Assembly (NCBI RefSeq): GCF_026712245.1
Contig: NZ_JAPPUY010000003.1
Location: 680,269 to 744,268 of the forward strand
Length of the DNA stretch: 64,000 nucleotides
Source: Roseateles hydrophilus
GTDB lineage: Bacteria > Pseudomonadota > Gammaproteobacteria > Burkholderiales > Burkholderiaceae_C
Reading direction: 5' to 3'
A model generated the notes under the pieces. It was not told where the DNA came from, did no database searches, and worked only from the letters and a program-made list of their open reading frames with translations. Shown one piece after another: positions 1-7,890 of this stretch; positions within the stretch are counted from its first letter, which is position 1, and each line of letters begins with the position of its first letter. Both the position numbers and the translations under genes were made by a program.

Positions 1-530
1 CCGTAGGGCTGGTTCTGCACGTTGACGCGGATTTCCTCCTTCACCACGTCTTGCTGGTTCTTCAGCGTCGTGGGGTTGAAGTCCAGCGTGGTCATGCGGT
101 CAGCTTCCAGCCACAGCATGGTTTCCAGCGCGGAGGAGGGCGCGGTCTCGATGTAGTTGGTGAAGTCGGGCCGCGTGGAGCCGTTGTTGTTGCCCCCACC
201 CGAGGTGATGACCTGGTCGAACACGCCCTTGGGCGCCTTGGGCGTGCCCTGGAACATCAGGTGCTCGAAGAGGTGGGCGAAGCCGGTGCGGTTGCGCGGC
301 TCCAGCCGCATGCCCACCTTGTAGACCACGCTGATGCCCACCGTGGGGCTGCTCGCATCGGGCGAGATGACGACCGTCAGCCCGTTGGCGAGCTTCTTGG
401 TGTGAACGGGGATCTGCCAGCGGTCCGCCTGCGGGGCGGCCTGGGGTGCGGCCACGGCGTGGCCGGCGGTCAGCGCGAGTGCGGCGGCGCTGATGGCGCC
501 CAGCACCGCGCGGCGGGTGGTGGTCAACAT
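1..530 (-). CDS. M16 family zinc metallopeptidase, N-terminal part (cut by window edge)
   Basis: Pitrilysin/insulinase-type protease, probably periplasmic. The first about 27 residues form a signal peptide (TTRRAVLGAISAAALALTAG, ending near AVA). The inverted zinc motif HxxEH is visible as HLFEH within FAHLFEHLMFQG, and the downstream acidic segment (LETMLWLEADRM) supplies the expected third metal ligand. Only about 176 residues are present; the rest, including the inactive second M16 half usual in the family, lies left of the window. The ATG at 530 has GGAGATCCC just upstream. The family is clear from the motif; the substrate is unknown. Confidence 0.9.
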   Translation of the reverse strand, partial: MLTTTRRAVLGAISAAALALTAGHAVAAPQAAPQADRWQIPVHTKKLANGLTVVISPDASSPTVGISVVYKVGMRLEPRNRTGFAHLFEHLMFQGTPKAPKGVFDQVITSGGGNNNGSTRPDFTNYIETAPSSALETMLWLEADRMTTLDFNPTTLKNQQDVVKEEIRVNVQNQPY

Positions 531-632
531 GGGATCTCCTGTGGGGGAACGGCGCGGAGTTTCCCCTGGGTTCGCCGGTGTGCCGAAGCGCACGTCGGGC
601 TTGTCCCTAGACCGTGGCCGGGCGCCGAGCGT

Positions 633-1343
633 TCAGCGTGGGGCGTCGCCGCTCAGATCGAAGTCGAAATTCCGCTCTACCAGTTGCGTGTCCGCCGGGC
701 ATCGCGCGGCCCTCATCGCATCGGACACGGCGCGAAACAGCGCGCTGTTGAGCACTGGGTCCTTCGGTGCCGTGACGGCGCGGGTGCGCACGGCCAGCAG
801 GCGCCCGTCCCGGACGTCCGCCTGCGAGCGATAGGTCGCTTGGCCGCGCCAGGCCGAACTGGCGGCGGCGGCCGGCAGCGCCGGGCTTGGCACCTCGCAG
901 GCGTCCGGGGTCAGCACGGGCTTCCAGGCCGGCACCGGGGGAACGACGATGGGTTGCTCGCCCTGGCGCAGCGGCTTGGCGTCTTCGGCAGCGAGCGTGG
1001 TGGGTTGCTGCCCGGCCGGGCCCTCCGAGCGCACATCGAAGTCGAAACGTTGCTCGAACACATGGTCGCCCGGTTGGCAGCGGGCACCGCGCAGCGCCTG
1101 CCCGATGGCCTCGACCAAGGCGCGTTGTGTGCGCCGGTCGACACCGCCGGTCAGCGACGTGATCTCCATCCGCGTGACGCGGCCGTTCCTGACTTCGGCC
1201 TTGGCTCGGTAGGCGGCCTGGCCCCGCCACTCCGTCGGCGGCACCTGGGGCTGCTGCACTTGGCAGACGGGTGGCGCGGGTTGCGCCTGTGCGGACGCGG
1301 CCAGCAGCAGTGCTGCCAGGCCGGCGAGGAACATCTTCGTCAT
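633..1343 (-). CDS. periplasmic protein with two tandem TonB-C-like modules
   Basis: A 236-residue secreted protein of unknown function. A signal peptide (FLAGLAALLLAASAQA) is followed by two homologous modules of about 85 residues. Each begins with a Cys, then WRGQAxYRxxAxVRxGR, a helix ending in ARC, and FDFD. The repeated pattern resembles the TonB C-terminal fold of energy-transducer proteins, but no membrane anchor or proline-rich spanner is present. Each module carries one Cys near its start and one at the ARC position, so one disulfide per module is plausible. The start at 1343 is chosen because it gives the signal peptide; the frame stays open far upstream without coding sense. Function cannot be named. 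Confidence 0.75.
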   Translation of the reverse strand: MTKMFLAGLAALLLAASAQAQPAPPVCQVQQPQVPPTEWRGQAAYRAKAEVRNGRVTRMEITSLTGGVDRRTQRALVEAIGQALRGARCQPGDHVFEQRFDFDVRSEGPAGQQPTTLAAEDAKPLRQGEQPIVVPPVPAWKPVLTPDACEVPSPALPAAAASSAWRGQATYRSQADVRDGRLLAVRTRAVTAPKDPVLNSALFRAVSDAMRAARCPADTQLVERNFDFDLSGDAPR

Positions 1344-1520
1344 GCGGTCTCCTTGCGTGCCGGCCCTCAGGGCCGGTATGCGCCGAAGCCTAACGCGGCA
1401 TCCCGGTGGCCCCCTGCCTCGCCGATCGTTGTGGTGATTGTTTCTGCCTGTTGTGCGGCCGCCAGGCTGTCGCGGAGCATCCCCGACAATGCGCCCCCGC
1501 TTCACCGCACCAGAACAGCC

Positions 1521-1772
1521 ATGTCCGATATCGCCGCCTCTCGCCCCGATCTGCCCGACCACCTCAGCGTGGACCCGCGCAGCCCCCATCACGTCGCCGC
1601 TGTCTTCGAGCACGACATCGGCATCCGCTTCAACGGCAAGGAGCGCTTCGACGTCGAGGAATACTGCATCAGCGAGGGCTGGATCAAGGTGCCTGCCGGC
1701 AAGACGCTGGACCGCAAAGGCCGGCCGCTGTGCATCAAGCTCAAGGGTGCTGTCGAGGCGTTCTATCGTTGA
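1521..1772 (+). CDS. DUF3297 family protein
   Basis: Small 83-residue soluble protein matching the DUF3297 family (a recalled family pattern: DxLSVDPRSPHH, GIRFNGKER, VEEYCISEGWIKV, AGKTLDRKGRPL). No signal peptide or membrane segment. The role of the family is not known. It stands alone, divergent from the duplicated-module protein at 633-1343, and is followed directly by a dispersed structured repeat. The start is the ATG giving MSDIAASRP. Confidence 0.8.
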   Translation: MSDIAASRPDLPDHLSVDPRSPHHVAAVFEHDIGIRFNGKERFDVEEYCISEGWIKVPAGKTLDRKGRPLCIKLKGAVEAFYR

Positions 1773-1910
1773 CCCCTCGCCCGGTCTTGCCCTGCTGAAC
1801 GCAGGCAAGCCCAGTCGGTCCCCCGAGGGGACGGCGATGCTTGCGGCGTCGAGCCGCAAGCACATCGCCCAAGCGGGCCGGCTTGGGGCGGCCCGGCGCT
1901 CGGCCCGAAA
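1773..1910. repeat. dispersed structured intergenic element, copy A
   Basis: About 95 bases (1816-1908) match a second copy at 18279-18375. The element contains GTCCCC/GGGGAC, then a strong hairpin at 1831-1868 (GGCGAT+GCTTGCGGC pairing with GCCGCAAGC+ATCGCC, bulge AC), then GGGCCG/CGGCCC. It begins right after the DUF3297 stop codon and ends at the stop codon of the convergent P450 gene, so it could act as a terminator or mRNA 3' structure for either gene. Alternatively it is a REP/REPIN-like dispersed palindrome. Confidence 0.75.
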
Positions 1911-1912
1911 CA

Positions 1913-3274
1913 TCAGGCGCGTGCGACGAGCCGCAGCGTGAGCCCGCCCGCCGGCCTCAGCGTGACCGCCATGCGCGGCTTTGGCGCTTCGAGGCTCAGT
2001 GGGCTCAGCTCGAAGCGCTGCAGCAGCAGCGCCGCAATCAGCGTCATCTCCAGCACCGCAAAGTGCTGGCCCAGGCAGACCCGCGGCCCCAGGCCGAAGG
2101 GGATGTAGGCGCCGCGCGGGATCTCGTCCGGCGCGCCGGGCAGAAAGCGCTCGGGCCGGAATGCCTCGGCCTCGGGCCACCAGCGTGGGTCGCGGTGCAG
2201 CAGCCAGGGCGTCACGCGCACCAGCGTGCGGGCCGGCAGTGTCACGCTGCCCACCGTCACCGCGCGCATCAGTCGCCGCGTCATCAGGGCGGCCACCGGC
2301 GGGTACAGCCGCATCGCCTCCTTCAGCGTGGCCGAGAGCCAGGGCAGGGCGGCAGCGTCGTCCGCGCTGGGGCTGCGGCCCTGCAGCACCGCGTCCACCT
2401 CCGCCTGCGCGCGGGCCTGGGCCTCGGGGTGGGCGGCCAGCAGCCAGCTCCACCACAGCAGCGCCGTCGCGCTGGTCTCGTGGCCGGCCTGGAAGCTCAC
2501 CATGCACTGGTCGTACACCTCCTGCGGCGACAGCACTTCGCCGGTGGCTTCGTCGCGCAACGCCATCAGCCGGCCCAGCAGGTCGTCGCCGCCGCCGCCG
2601 GTCGCGCGGCGGGCGTCGATGTGCTGCGCCAGCAGGCCGTGCAGCAGCCGCGAGGCGTGGCGCTTGGCCGCCTTGCCGGGCAGCGGCAGCCAGTCCGGCA
2701 GCGTGACGGGCCAGAACATCTCGCGCAGCGCCGTCTCGCTGAGCACCTGCACGGCCTCGGCCGCGGCCGCCGTGTCCTGCCCGATGGGCGTGCTGAACAG
2801 CGTGCGCGAGATCACGTCCATCGTCAGGTGGCTGAACAGTGCGTCCATGGCCACCGCCTGGCCCGCCTCGCCGGGGCGCAGGGCGTCCAGCCCGGCCACG
2901 GCGGCCTCGGTCATCAGCGCCGCGTAGCCGGCCACGCGCTTGGGCGCGAACGCCGGCATCAGCATGCGGCGCTGGCGCTGCCAGGTGGCGCCCTCGGTGA
3001 CGAGCACCGACTGGCCCATCAGGTCCGCAAACACCTCGGGCCCGCGCGCCCAGCGCACGAGCGCGTCGGCATGCTCCACCATCAGCGTGCGCACCAGCTC
3101 GGGGTCGAACACGTCCACCGCGCGTTCACCCAGCACCTGCTGGCGCACCAGGTCGCCCAGCGAGCGTTGCGCGTCGATGACGGCCAGGTAGTCGCGCCGC
3201 ATGGCCAGCAGCACGGGCAGGCCGCCCCAACGGGTGGGGTGGCCGGGCAGGTCGTTCCAGGTGAGTGCAGTCAT
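1913..3274 (-). CDS. cytochrome P450
   Basis: Haem-thiolate monooxygenase of 453 residues. All family landmarks are visible: the I-helix oxygen motif AGHETSA, the K-helix ExxR (LKEAMRLYPP), the PERF segment, and the haem loop FGLGPRVCLG with the cysteine ligand. No N-terminal membrane anchor, so a soluble bacterial P450 that must draw electrons from separate ferredoxin and reductase genes, none of which is adjacent. The sequence style is nearer to fatty-acid/alkane hydroxylating P450s than to camphor-type enzymes, but the substrate is not deducible. The start giving MTALTWNDLPG is chosen. It is divergent from an AraC regulator 58 bases away, a likely controller. Confidence 0.93.
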   Translation of the reverse strand: MTALTWNDLPGHPTRWGGLPVLLAMRRDYLAVIDAQRSLGDLVRQQVLGERAVDVFDPELVRTLMVEHADALVRWARGPEVFADLMGQSVLVTEGATWQRQRRMLMPAFAPKRVAGYAALMTEAAVAGLDALRPGEAGQAVAMDALFSHLTMDVISRTLFSTPIGQDTAAAAEAVQVLSETALREMFWPVTLPDWLPLPGKAAKRHASRLLHGLLAQHIDARRATGGGGDDLLGRLMALRDEATGEVLSPQEVYDQCMVSFQAGHETSATALLWWSWLLAAHPEAQARAQAEVDAVLQGRSPSADDAAALPWLSATLKEAMRLYPPVAALMTRRLMRAVTVGSVTLPARTLVRVTPWLLHRDPRWWPEAEAFRPERFLPGAPDEIPRGAYIPFGLGPRVCLGQHFAVLEMTLIAALLLQRFELSPLSLEAPKPRMAVTLRPAGGLTLRLVARA

Positions 3275-3332
3275 GGCGGCATCCTCCGTCTGGGTGGGCG
3301 GCGAGGTCTTGAACGAATGCGACACTGAAATC

Positions 3333-4181
3333 ATGGATGACGCTGCCACCCGCCTCTGGCTGCCGCCGCTGGCCCTGGCCGGCTGCGTGCGCGGCGTGAT
3401 GCTGCGCGACACGCGCGGCCGGGCGCTGGACGCCGCCGCGCGCGAGAACTTCTTCCCCGCCACGCCGCTGGTCAGCCTGTTCTGGTGGCTGGACGGTGGC
3501 AGCGACTGGCTGGCCACACCTGGTTTCGCGCCGCCGCCCGCACAGCCGGTGCAGGCGCCGGTGATGCTGGGCGGCCCGTTCACGCGGCCCTCGCACACGC
3601 GCAACCCCGGCGCGATGCGCGCCTTCAAGCTGCTGATGCTGCCGGACGCCTTCACCGCACTGACCGGCGTGGCGCTGCCGGCGCAGGTGAACCGCATCGT
3701 CGACGCCCGCGACGTGCTGCCGCCGGACTGGTGCGACTGGGCCGCCCGCATGGGTGCCGCGCCCGACGACGCCACCCGGCTGCAGCTGCTGCAGGACTTT
3801 CTCGTGCCCCGCTGGCAGGCGCTGGGCGCCCGGCAGCCCGGCCAGCGCTATGCCGCCTGGACCGAGGCGCTGGCCGTGCGCGCCGCCACCAGCGCGGCCG
3901 GGCGCAGCCTGCGCCAGCTGGAGCGCCGCATCAAGGCCTGGGCCGGCCTGCCGCTGCGCGAGCTGCGGGCCGTGTCGCGTGCCGAGGCGGCGTTCTACGC
4001 GGTGGCCGCCGCCGAGGGCCAGCCTGGCTTCAACTGGGCCGACATCGCCGCCGACAGCGCCTACGCCGACCAGTCCCATTTGTGCCGCGAGACGCGCCGG
4101 CTCACCGGCTTCAGCCCCGAGGAGCTGCGCCGCCGCATCCACACGGAGGAGGCCTTCTGGGCCTATCGCCTGTGGCGTTGA
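3333..4181 (+). CDS. AraC family transcriptional regulator
   Basis: 282 residues. The C-terminal third carries the AraC-type double helix-turn-helix, best seen in DIAADSAYADQSHLCRE followed by FRRLTGFSPEELRRR-like spacing (here RRLTGFSPEELRRR). The N-terminal part is a poorly conserved sensory domain rich in aromatic residues. The ATG at 3333 fits the intergenic distance; no strong ribosome site is seen. It is divergent from the P450 gene and overlaps the start of the following binding-protein gene, so it may regulate one or both. The ligand is unknown. Confidence 0.85.
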   Translation: MDDAATRLWLPPLALAGCVRGVMLRDTRGRALDAAARENFFPATPLVSLFWWLDGGSDWLATPGFAPPPAQPVQAPVMLGGPFTRPSHTRNPGAMRAFKLLMLPDAFTALTGVALPAQVNRIVDARDVLPPDWCDWAARMGAAPDDATRLQLLQDFLVPRWQALGARQPGQRYAAWTEALAVRAATSAAGRSLRQLERRIKAWAGLPLRELRAVSRAEAAFYAVAAAEGQPGFNWADIAADSAYADQSHLCRETRRLTGFSPEELRRRIHTEEAFWAYRLWR

Positions 4182-5008
4182 GGGGTGGGGCGTGGCGCCG
4201 GTGGGCGGCGGTCCTGGGCCTGCTGGCGGGCGCCAGCGCGGCGGCAGCTGCCGCCACGCCGCCCTGCCCGCAGCCGCTGCGGGTGGGCTTCAACGACCGT
4301 GCCAGCCCGCCAGCGCTGCTGGGCCAGGGGCCCGGCTTTGCCGAGCCACCGGGCTGGGAGGTGCAGGCCGTGCGCGACACGCTGGCGCGGCTGGGCTGCC
4401 CGGCGCAGCGCACGCAGCTGCAGCGGCTGCCGGCGCGGCGCCTGAGCGGGGCGCTGATGCAGGGCCATCTGGACATCGCCTTGCTGTACGCCGCGACGCC
4501 CGAGCGCCGCCAGGCCATGCGCTTCCCGACCGATGCGCGCGGCCAGCTCGACCTGGCCTGGGCGCCCGCGTTCGGGCATCTGGTGCTGTTCAGCCGCGCC
4601 GGCCACCCGTCGCCACCGCCCGGCTGGGACGGGCGCACGCTGGATGCCCGCTGGCGGGTCGGCGTCGTCACGGGCTCGGTGCAGGAGAGCGTGGCCAGCC
4701 AGCGCGGCTGGCGCGTGGAGCCGGTGGCGTCGCGGGATGCCGAGGTCGCCATGCTGCAGGCCGGGCGCTTCGACCTGCTGTTCACCGCGCTGGAGGCGCT
4801 GCCGCCCGAGCGGCGCCAGGGCCTGGTGGCCTGGCAGCCGCCGGTGGCACGGCTGCCATTCTTCGCGCCGGCCTCGCCGGACTTCGCGAAAGCCCACCCG
4901 GCCTGGACGCGTGCGTTCTGGAACGAGCTCTGCCAGTCGGTGCGTCGCCTGCAGCCCGAGATGCGGCCCAGCGAGTGCGGCACCGTGCCGCCCGCCACGC
5001 TGCGCTGA
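4172..5008 (+). CDS. periplasmic substrate-binding (SBP family 3-like) protein
   Basis: About 278 residues. A signal peptide (RRWAAVLGLLAGASAAAAAA) precedes a fold resembling amino-acid-type periplasmic binding proteins: LRVGFNDRASPPAL, later LSGALMQGHLDIALLYAATPERR, and a second lobe starting RVGVVTGSVQESV. No permease or ATPase is adjacent, so this is probably an orphan binding or sensory protein. The start is uncertain: there is no ATG, and GTG at 4172 or TTG at 4178 both put the signal peptide in place; both overlap or abut the regulator's stop codon, implying translational coupling. Many orphan proteins of this type in Burkholderiales have no assigned ligand. Confidence 0.7.
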   Translation: MALRGGAWRRWAAVLGLLAGASAAAAAATPPCPQPLRVGFNDRASPPALLGQGPGFAEPPGWEVQAVRDTLARLGCPAQRTQLQRLPARRLSGALMQGHLDIALLYAATPERRQAMRFPTDARGQLDLAWAPAFGHLVLFSRAGHPSPPPGWDGRTLDARWRVGVVTGSVQESVASQRGWRVEPVASRDAEVAMLQAGRFDLLFTALEALPPERRQGLVAWQPPVARLPFFAPASPDFAKAHPAWTRAFWNELCQSVRRLQPEMRPSECGTVPPATLR

Positions 5009-5054
5009 CGGCGACGCCACAATGGCGGCTTCGTTGACCGAACGGAGTTCTGAA

Positions 5055-6233
5055 ATGTCCGATGCCATCGTCATCGTGTCCGCCGCCCGCACCCCCATCG
5101 GCGGCTTGTTGGGAGATTTCGCCGGCCTCGCCGGCTGGGAGTTGGGCGCCACCGCGATCCGCGCCGCCGTCGAGCGTGCCGGCGTGCCGGGTGACGCCGT
5201 CGATGAAGTGCTGATGGGCTGCTGCCTGATGGCCGGCCAGGGCCAGGCGCCCGCGCGCCAGGCCGTGCGCAAGGCGGGCCTGCCGGACTCGGCCGGCGCC
5301 GTCACGCTGAGCAAGATGTGCGGCTCCGGCATGCGCACCGTGATGTTCGCCCACGACATGCTCGCGGCCGGCTCGGCCGACGTGATGGTGGCCGGCGGCA
5401 TGGAGAGCATGACCAACGCGCCCCACCTGATGTTCGCGCGCAAGGGCATCAAGTACGGCGCCTCGGCCGTGTTCGACCACATGGCGCTGGACGGCCTGGA
5501 AGACGCCTACGAGCGCGGCAAGGCCATGGGCGTGTTCGCCGAAAGCTGCGTCGCCAAGTACGCCTTCAGCCGCGAGGCCATGGACCAGTACGCCATCACG
5601 TCCACGCAGCGCGCCAAGGCTGCCAACGAGAACGGCAGCTTCGACTGGGAGATGGCGCCGGTGACGCTGAGCTCGCCCAAGGGCGACACCGTCATCAAGC
5701 ACGACGAGCAGCCCTTCAAGGCCAAGCTGGACAAGATCCCCTCGCTCAAGCCCGCCTTCAAGAAGGACGGCGCGATCACGGCGGCCACCTCGTCCAGCAT
5801 CTCCGACGGCGCCGCCGCCCTGGTGCTGATGCGCGAGAGCACGGCCCAGGCCCGCGGCCTGACGCCCATCGCCCGCATCGCCAGCCATGCCGTGCATGCG
5901 CAGGCGCCGGAATGGTTCAGCACCGCGCCGGCAGGCGCCATCCAGAAGGCGCTGGTCAAGGCCGGCTGGCAGGCCGCAGACGTGGACCTGTGGGAGGTCA
6001 ACGAGGCCTTCGCCGCCGTCACCATGGCCGCGATGGCCGAGTTCCAGCTGCCGCACGACATCGTCAACGTGCACGGTGGCGCCGTCGCGCTGGGCCACCC
6101 CATCGGCGCCAGCGGCGCACGCATCATCGTCACGCTGCTGGGCGCGCTGAAGCAGCGCGGCCTGAAGCGCGGTCTGGCCGCGCTGTGCATCGGCGGCGGC
6201 GAGGCGACGGCGCTGGCGGTCGAGATGCTGTGA
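5055..6233 (+). CDS. acetyl-CoA C-acyltransferase (thiolase)
   Basis: 392-residue thiolase that condenses or cleaves acyl-CoA thioesters. Visible are the nucleophilic Cys89 in SKMCGSGM, the NEAFA box, the active-site His in GGAVALGHPIGASGAR, and the C-terminal Cys in LCIGGGEA. Length matches biosynthetic/AtoB-type acetyl-CoA acetyltransferases. A ribosome site (CGGAG) lies 8 bases before the ATG at 5055. With MaoC (8635) and acyl-CoA dehydrogenase (9182) downstream it suggests fatty- or branched-acid degradation, although other genes intervene. Whether it prefers acetoacetyl-CoA or longer acyl chains cannot be told. Confidence 0.93.
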   Translation: MSDAIVIVSAARTPIGGLLGDFAGLAGWELGATAIRAAVERAGVPGDAVDEVLMGCCLMAGQGQAPARQAVRKAGLPDSAGAVTLSKMCGSGMRTVMFAHDMLAAGSADVMVAGGMESMTNAPHLMFARKGIKYGASAVFDHMALDGLEDAYERGKAMGVFAESCVAKYAFSREAMDQYAITSTQRAKAANENGSFDWEMAPVTLSSPKGDTVIKHDEQPFKAKLDKIPSLKPAFKKDGAITAATSSSISDGAAALVLMRESTAQARGLTPIARIASHAVHAQAPEWFSTAPAGAIQKALVKAGWQAADVDLWEVNEAFAAVTMAAMAEFQLPHDIVNVHGGAVALGHPIGASGARIIVTLLGALKQRGLKRGLAALCIGGGEATALAVEML

Positions 6234-6237
6234 CGGG

Positions 6238-6417
6238 GTGCGCCATCTCGTTCTGATCTTCCTGGCCGTGCTCGCGGCTTACGGCCTGTGGCAGCTGGGC
6301 GGCCGCCGCAGCCTGCACCGCTGGGCACGTCACGGCGTGCGCCTGGCGGCCGTGCTGGCGCTGCTGCTGGCCGCCCTCGTCCTGGCCTACCACTCCCCCG
6401 CACTGAAACTGCTATGA
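6238..6417 (+). CDS. small two-helix inner membrane protein
   Basis: A 59-residue frame opening with GTG at 6238, four bases after the thiolase stop, and ending in an ATGA overlap with the SPFH lipoprotein gene. It encodes RHLVLIFLAVLAAYGLW, a basic loop (GGRRSLHRWARHGVRL), then AAVLALLLAALVLAYH: two membrane helices with a positively charged hairpin that should stay in the cytoplasm. The tight spacing on both sides supports translation. Function unknown; it may partner with the SPFH protein. Confidence 0.6.
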   Translation: MRHLVLIFLAVLAAYGLWQLGGRRSLHRWARHGVRLAAVLALLLAALVLAYHSPALKLL

Positions 6418-7250
6418 ACGCCAAACCCCTGCTGCTGACCCTCGCCGCGCTGCTGGCCGGCTGCACCCAGATCGACACCGGCAACGTGGGCGTCGAGCGC
6501 ACGCTGGGCAAGGTCAGCGCCGAGGCGCTGCCGCCCGGCATCTACTTCACGGTGTTCAAGACGGTGGACGAGTTCACCGCGAAGGAGATCGGCTTCCAGC
6601 TGGCCGACATGACGCCCAAGAGCCGCGACAACCTGACGATGAAGGACGTCGACATCGACATCTACTTCAAGGTCATGCCGGCGGCTGTGCCGGGGCTGTT
6701 CACCAAGTACCAGGGCGACGTGATGCGCCATGCCGACATCGTGCGCGACGGCAGCAAGGACCTCGTCATCGCCTACAGCCGCGTGTCGCGCGAGGCGCGC
6801 GAGGCGGTCTACAAGGCCGTGGCCGAGATGGACGCGACCACCATGCACACCAAGCGCGCCGAGCTGTCCGAGGCCGTGCGCGCCGGGCTGCAGAAGGAGC
6901 TGGACACCAACGACAAGGGCGCCTTCGTCGTGACGGCGGTCAACGTGCGCAACCTGCTGACCGACCCGGCCATCGAGGCCGCCATCCGCCAGCGCGCCGA
7001 GACCGACCAGGCCATCGAGCGCAAGCGCAAGGAGGTGGAGCTGGCCAAGGCTGAGGCCGAGCGCCTCATCGTCGAGGCCGAGGGCCAGGCCAAGGCCAAC
7101 CAGATCCTCAGCGCCTCGCTGACACCGGCGCTCAAGGAGATCAAGCTGGCCGAGCTGCAGCGCGACGCCGCGCTGGCCATCGCCAACAAGGCCGGCAACA
7201 CCGTGCTGCTGGGCGGCGGCGCGCAGCCGCTGGTCAACGTCGGCAAGTAA
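6414..7250 (+). CDS. SPFH/band 7 (prohibitin-like) domain lipoprotein
   Basis: 278 residues. A signal peptide ends in the lipobox LLAGC (Cys17), so the mature protein is predicted to be lipid-anchored outside the cytoplasm. The body is an SPFH domain (VGVERTLGKVSAEALPPGIYF, DVDIDIYFKV, FVVTAVNVRNLLTDPAIEAAI) followed by an Ala/Glu/Lys-rich coiled coil (about residues 195-240) typical of prohibitins and HflK/HflC. Most bacterial relatives use a transmembrane helix instead of a lipobox. It starts within the stop codon of the small membrane protein gene, so the two are probably co-translated. The role is likely membrane scaffolding, by family analogy only. Confidence 0.85.
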   Translation: MNAKPLLLTLAALLAGCTQIDTGNVGVERTLGKVSAEALPPGIYFTVFKTVDEFTAKEIGFQLADMTPKSRDNLTMKDVDIDIYFKVMPAAVPGLFTKYQGDVMRHADIVRDGSKDLVIAYSRVSREAREAVYKAVAEMDATTMHTKRAELSEAVRAGLQKELDTNDKGAFVVTAVNVRNLLTDPAIEAAIRQRAETDQAIERKRKEVELAKAEAERLIVEAEGQAKANQILSASLTPALKEIKLAELQRDAALAIANKAGNTVLLGGGAQPLVNVGK

Positions 7251-7260
7251 GGAGCAGGCC

Positions 7261-7890
7261 ATGCTGGGCACGCACGATCTGCCGCTGTTCGCCGCCACCG
7301 TGTTCGTGCTGAACGCGACGCCGGGCGTGGACATGGCCTACACGGTGGCCAGCACGCTGCGTGGTGGCTGGCGCCAGGGGCTGGCTGCGGCCGTGGGCAT
7401 CATGGCCGGCTGCGTGCTGCACACGCTGGCCGCGGCCTTCGGGCTGGCGGCGCTGCTGGCGACATCGGCCGAGGCCTTCCTGGTGCTCAAGCTCGCGGGG
7501 GCGGCCTACCTGCTCTACGTTGCCTGGGGCATGGCCCGCGCGGGCCTGCGCCCGGCCGCGGCGAGCGCCGAGGTCAGCGCGCCGCCGTCGCTGTGGCGCA
7601 CGGTGCGCCAGGGCTTCTTCACGAACGCGCTCAACCCCAAGGTGGCGCTGTTCTTCCTGGCGCTGCTGCCGCAGTTCATCGACGCGGCCGCGCCGGACAA
7701 GACGGCCGCCTTCCTCTTCCTCGGCGCCTGGTTCATCGCCCAGGGGCTGCTGTTCCTGGCGGCGCTGGTGGCGCTGGTCGTCCCGCTGCGCCGCAGCCGG
7801 CCGCGCCCCGGGGTGGGCCGCGTGCTCAACCTGGGCGGCGCCGGCCTCTTCACCCTGCTGGCGGCCAAGCTGGCCTTCACCAAACCATGA
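7261..7890 (+). CDS. LysE/RhtB family amino-acid exporter
   Basis: 209-residue inner membrane protein with about six hydrophobic segments. Family features are the N-terminal FVLNATPGVDMAYTVASTLRGG (compare the TPGPxxxxV motif of LysE/RhtB), AAAVGIMAGCVLHTLAAAFGL and LKLAGAAYLLYVAWGM, plus NALNPKVALFFLALLPQF. Predicted to export an amino acid or related metabolite. A good ribosome site (AAGGAG) lies 7 bases before the ATG. The stop codon overlaps the ATG of the following SDR gene. Substrate unknown. Confidence 0.9.
   Translation: MLGTHDLPLFAATVFVLNATPGVDMAYTVASTLRGGWRQGLAAAVGIMAGCVLHTLAAAFGLAALLATSAEAFLVLKLAGAAYLLYVAWGMARAGLRPAAASAEVSAPPSLWRTVRQGFFTNALNPKVALFFLALLPQFIDAAAPDKTAAFLFLGAWFIAQGLLFLAALVALVVPLRRSRPRPGVGRVLNLGGAGLFTLLAAKLAFTKP

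Noticed and set aside
1343..2507. Long open minus-strand frame continuing upstream of the duplicated-module protein
   Set aside because: It runs across the DUF3297 gene and part of the P450 gene in another frame, with Ala/Arg/Pro/Gly-biased content typical of GC-rich shadow frames and no family resemblance.
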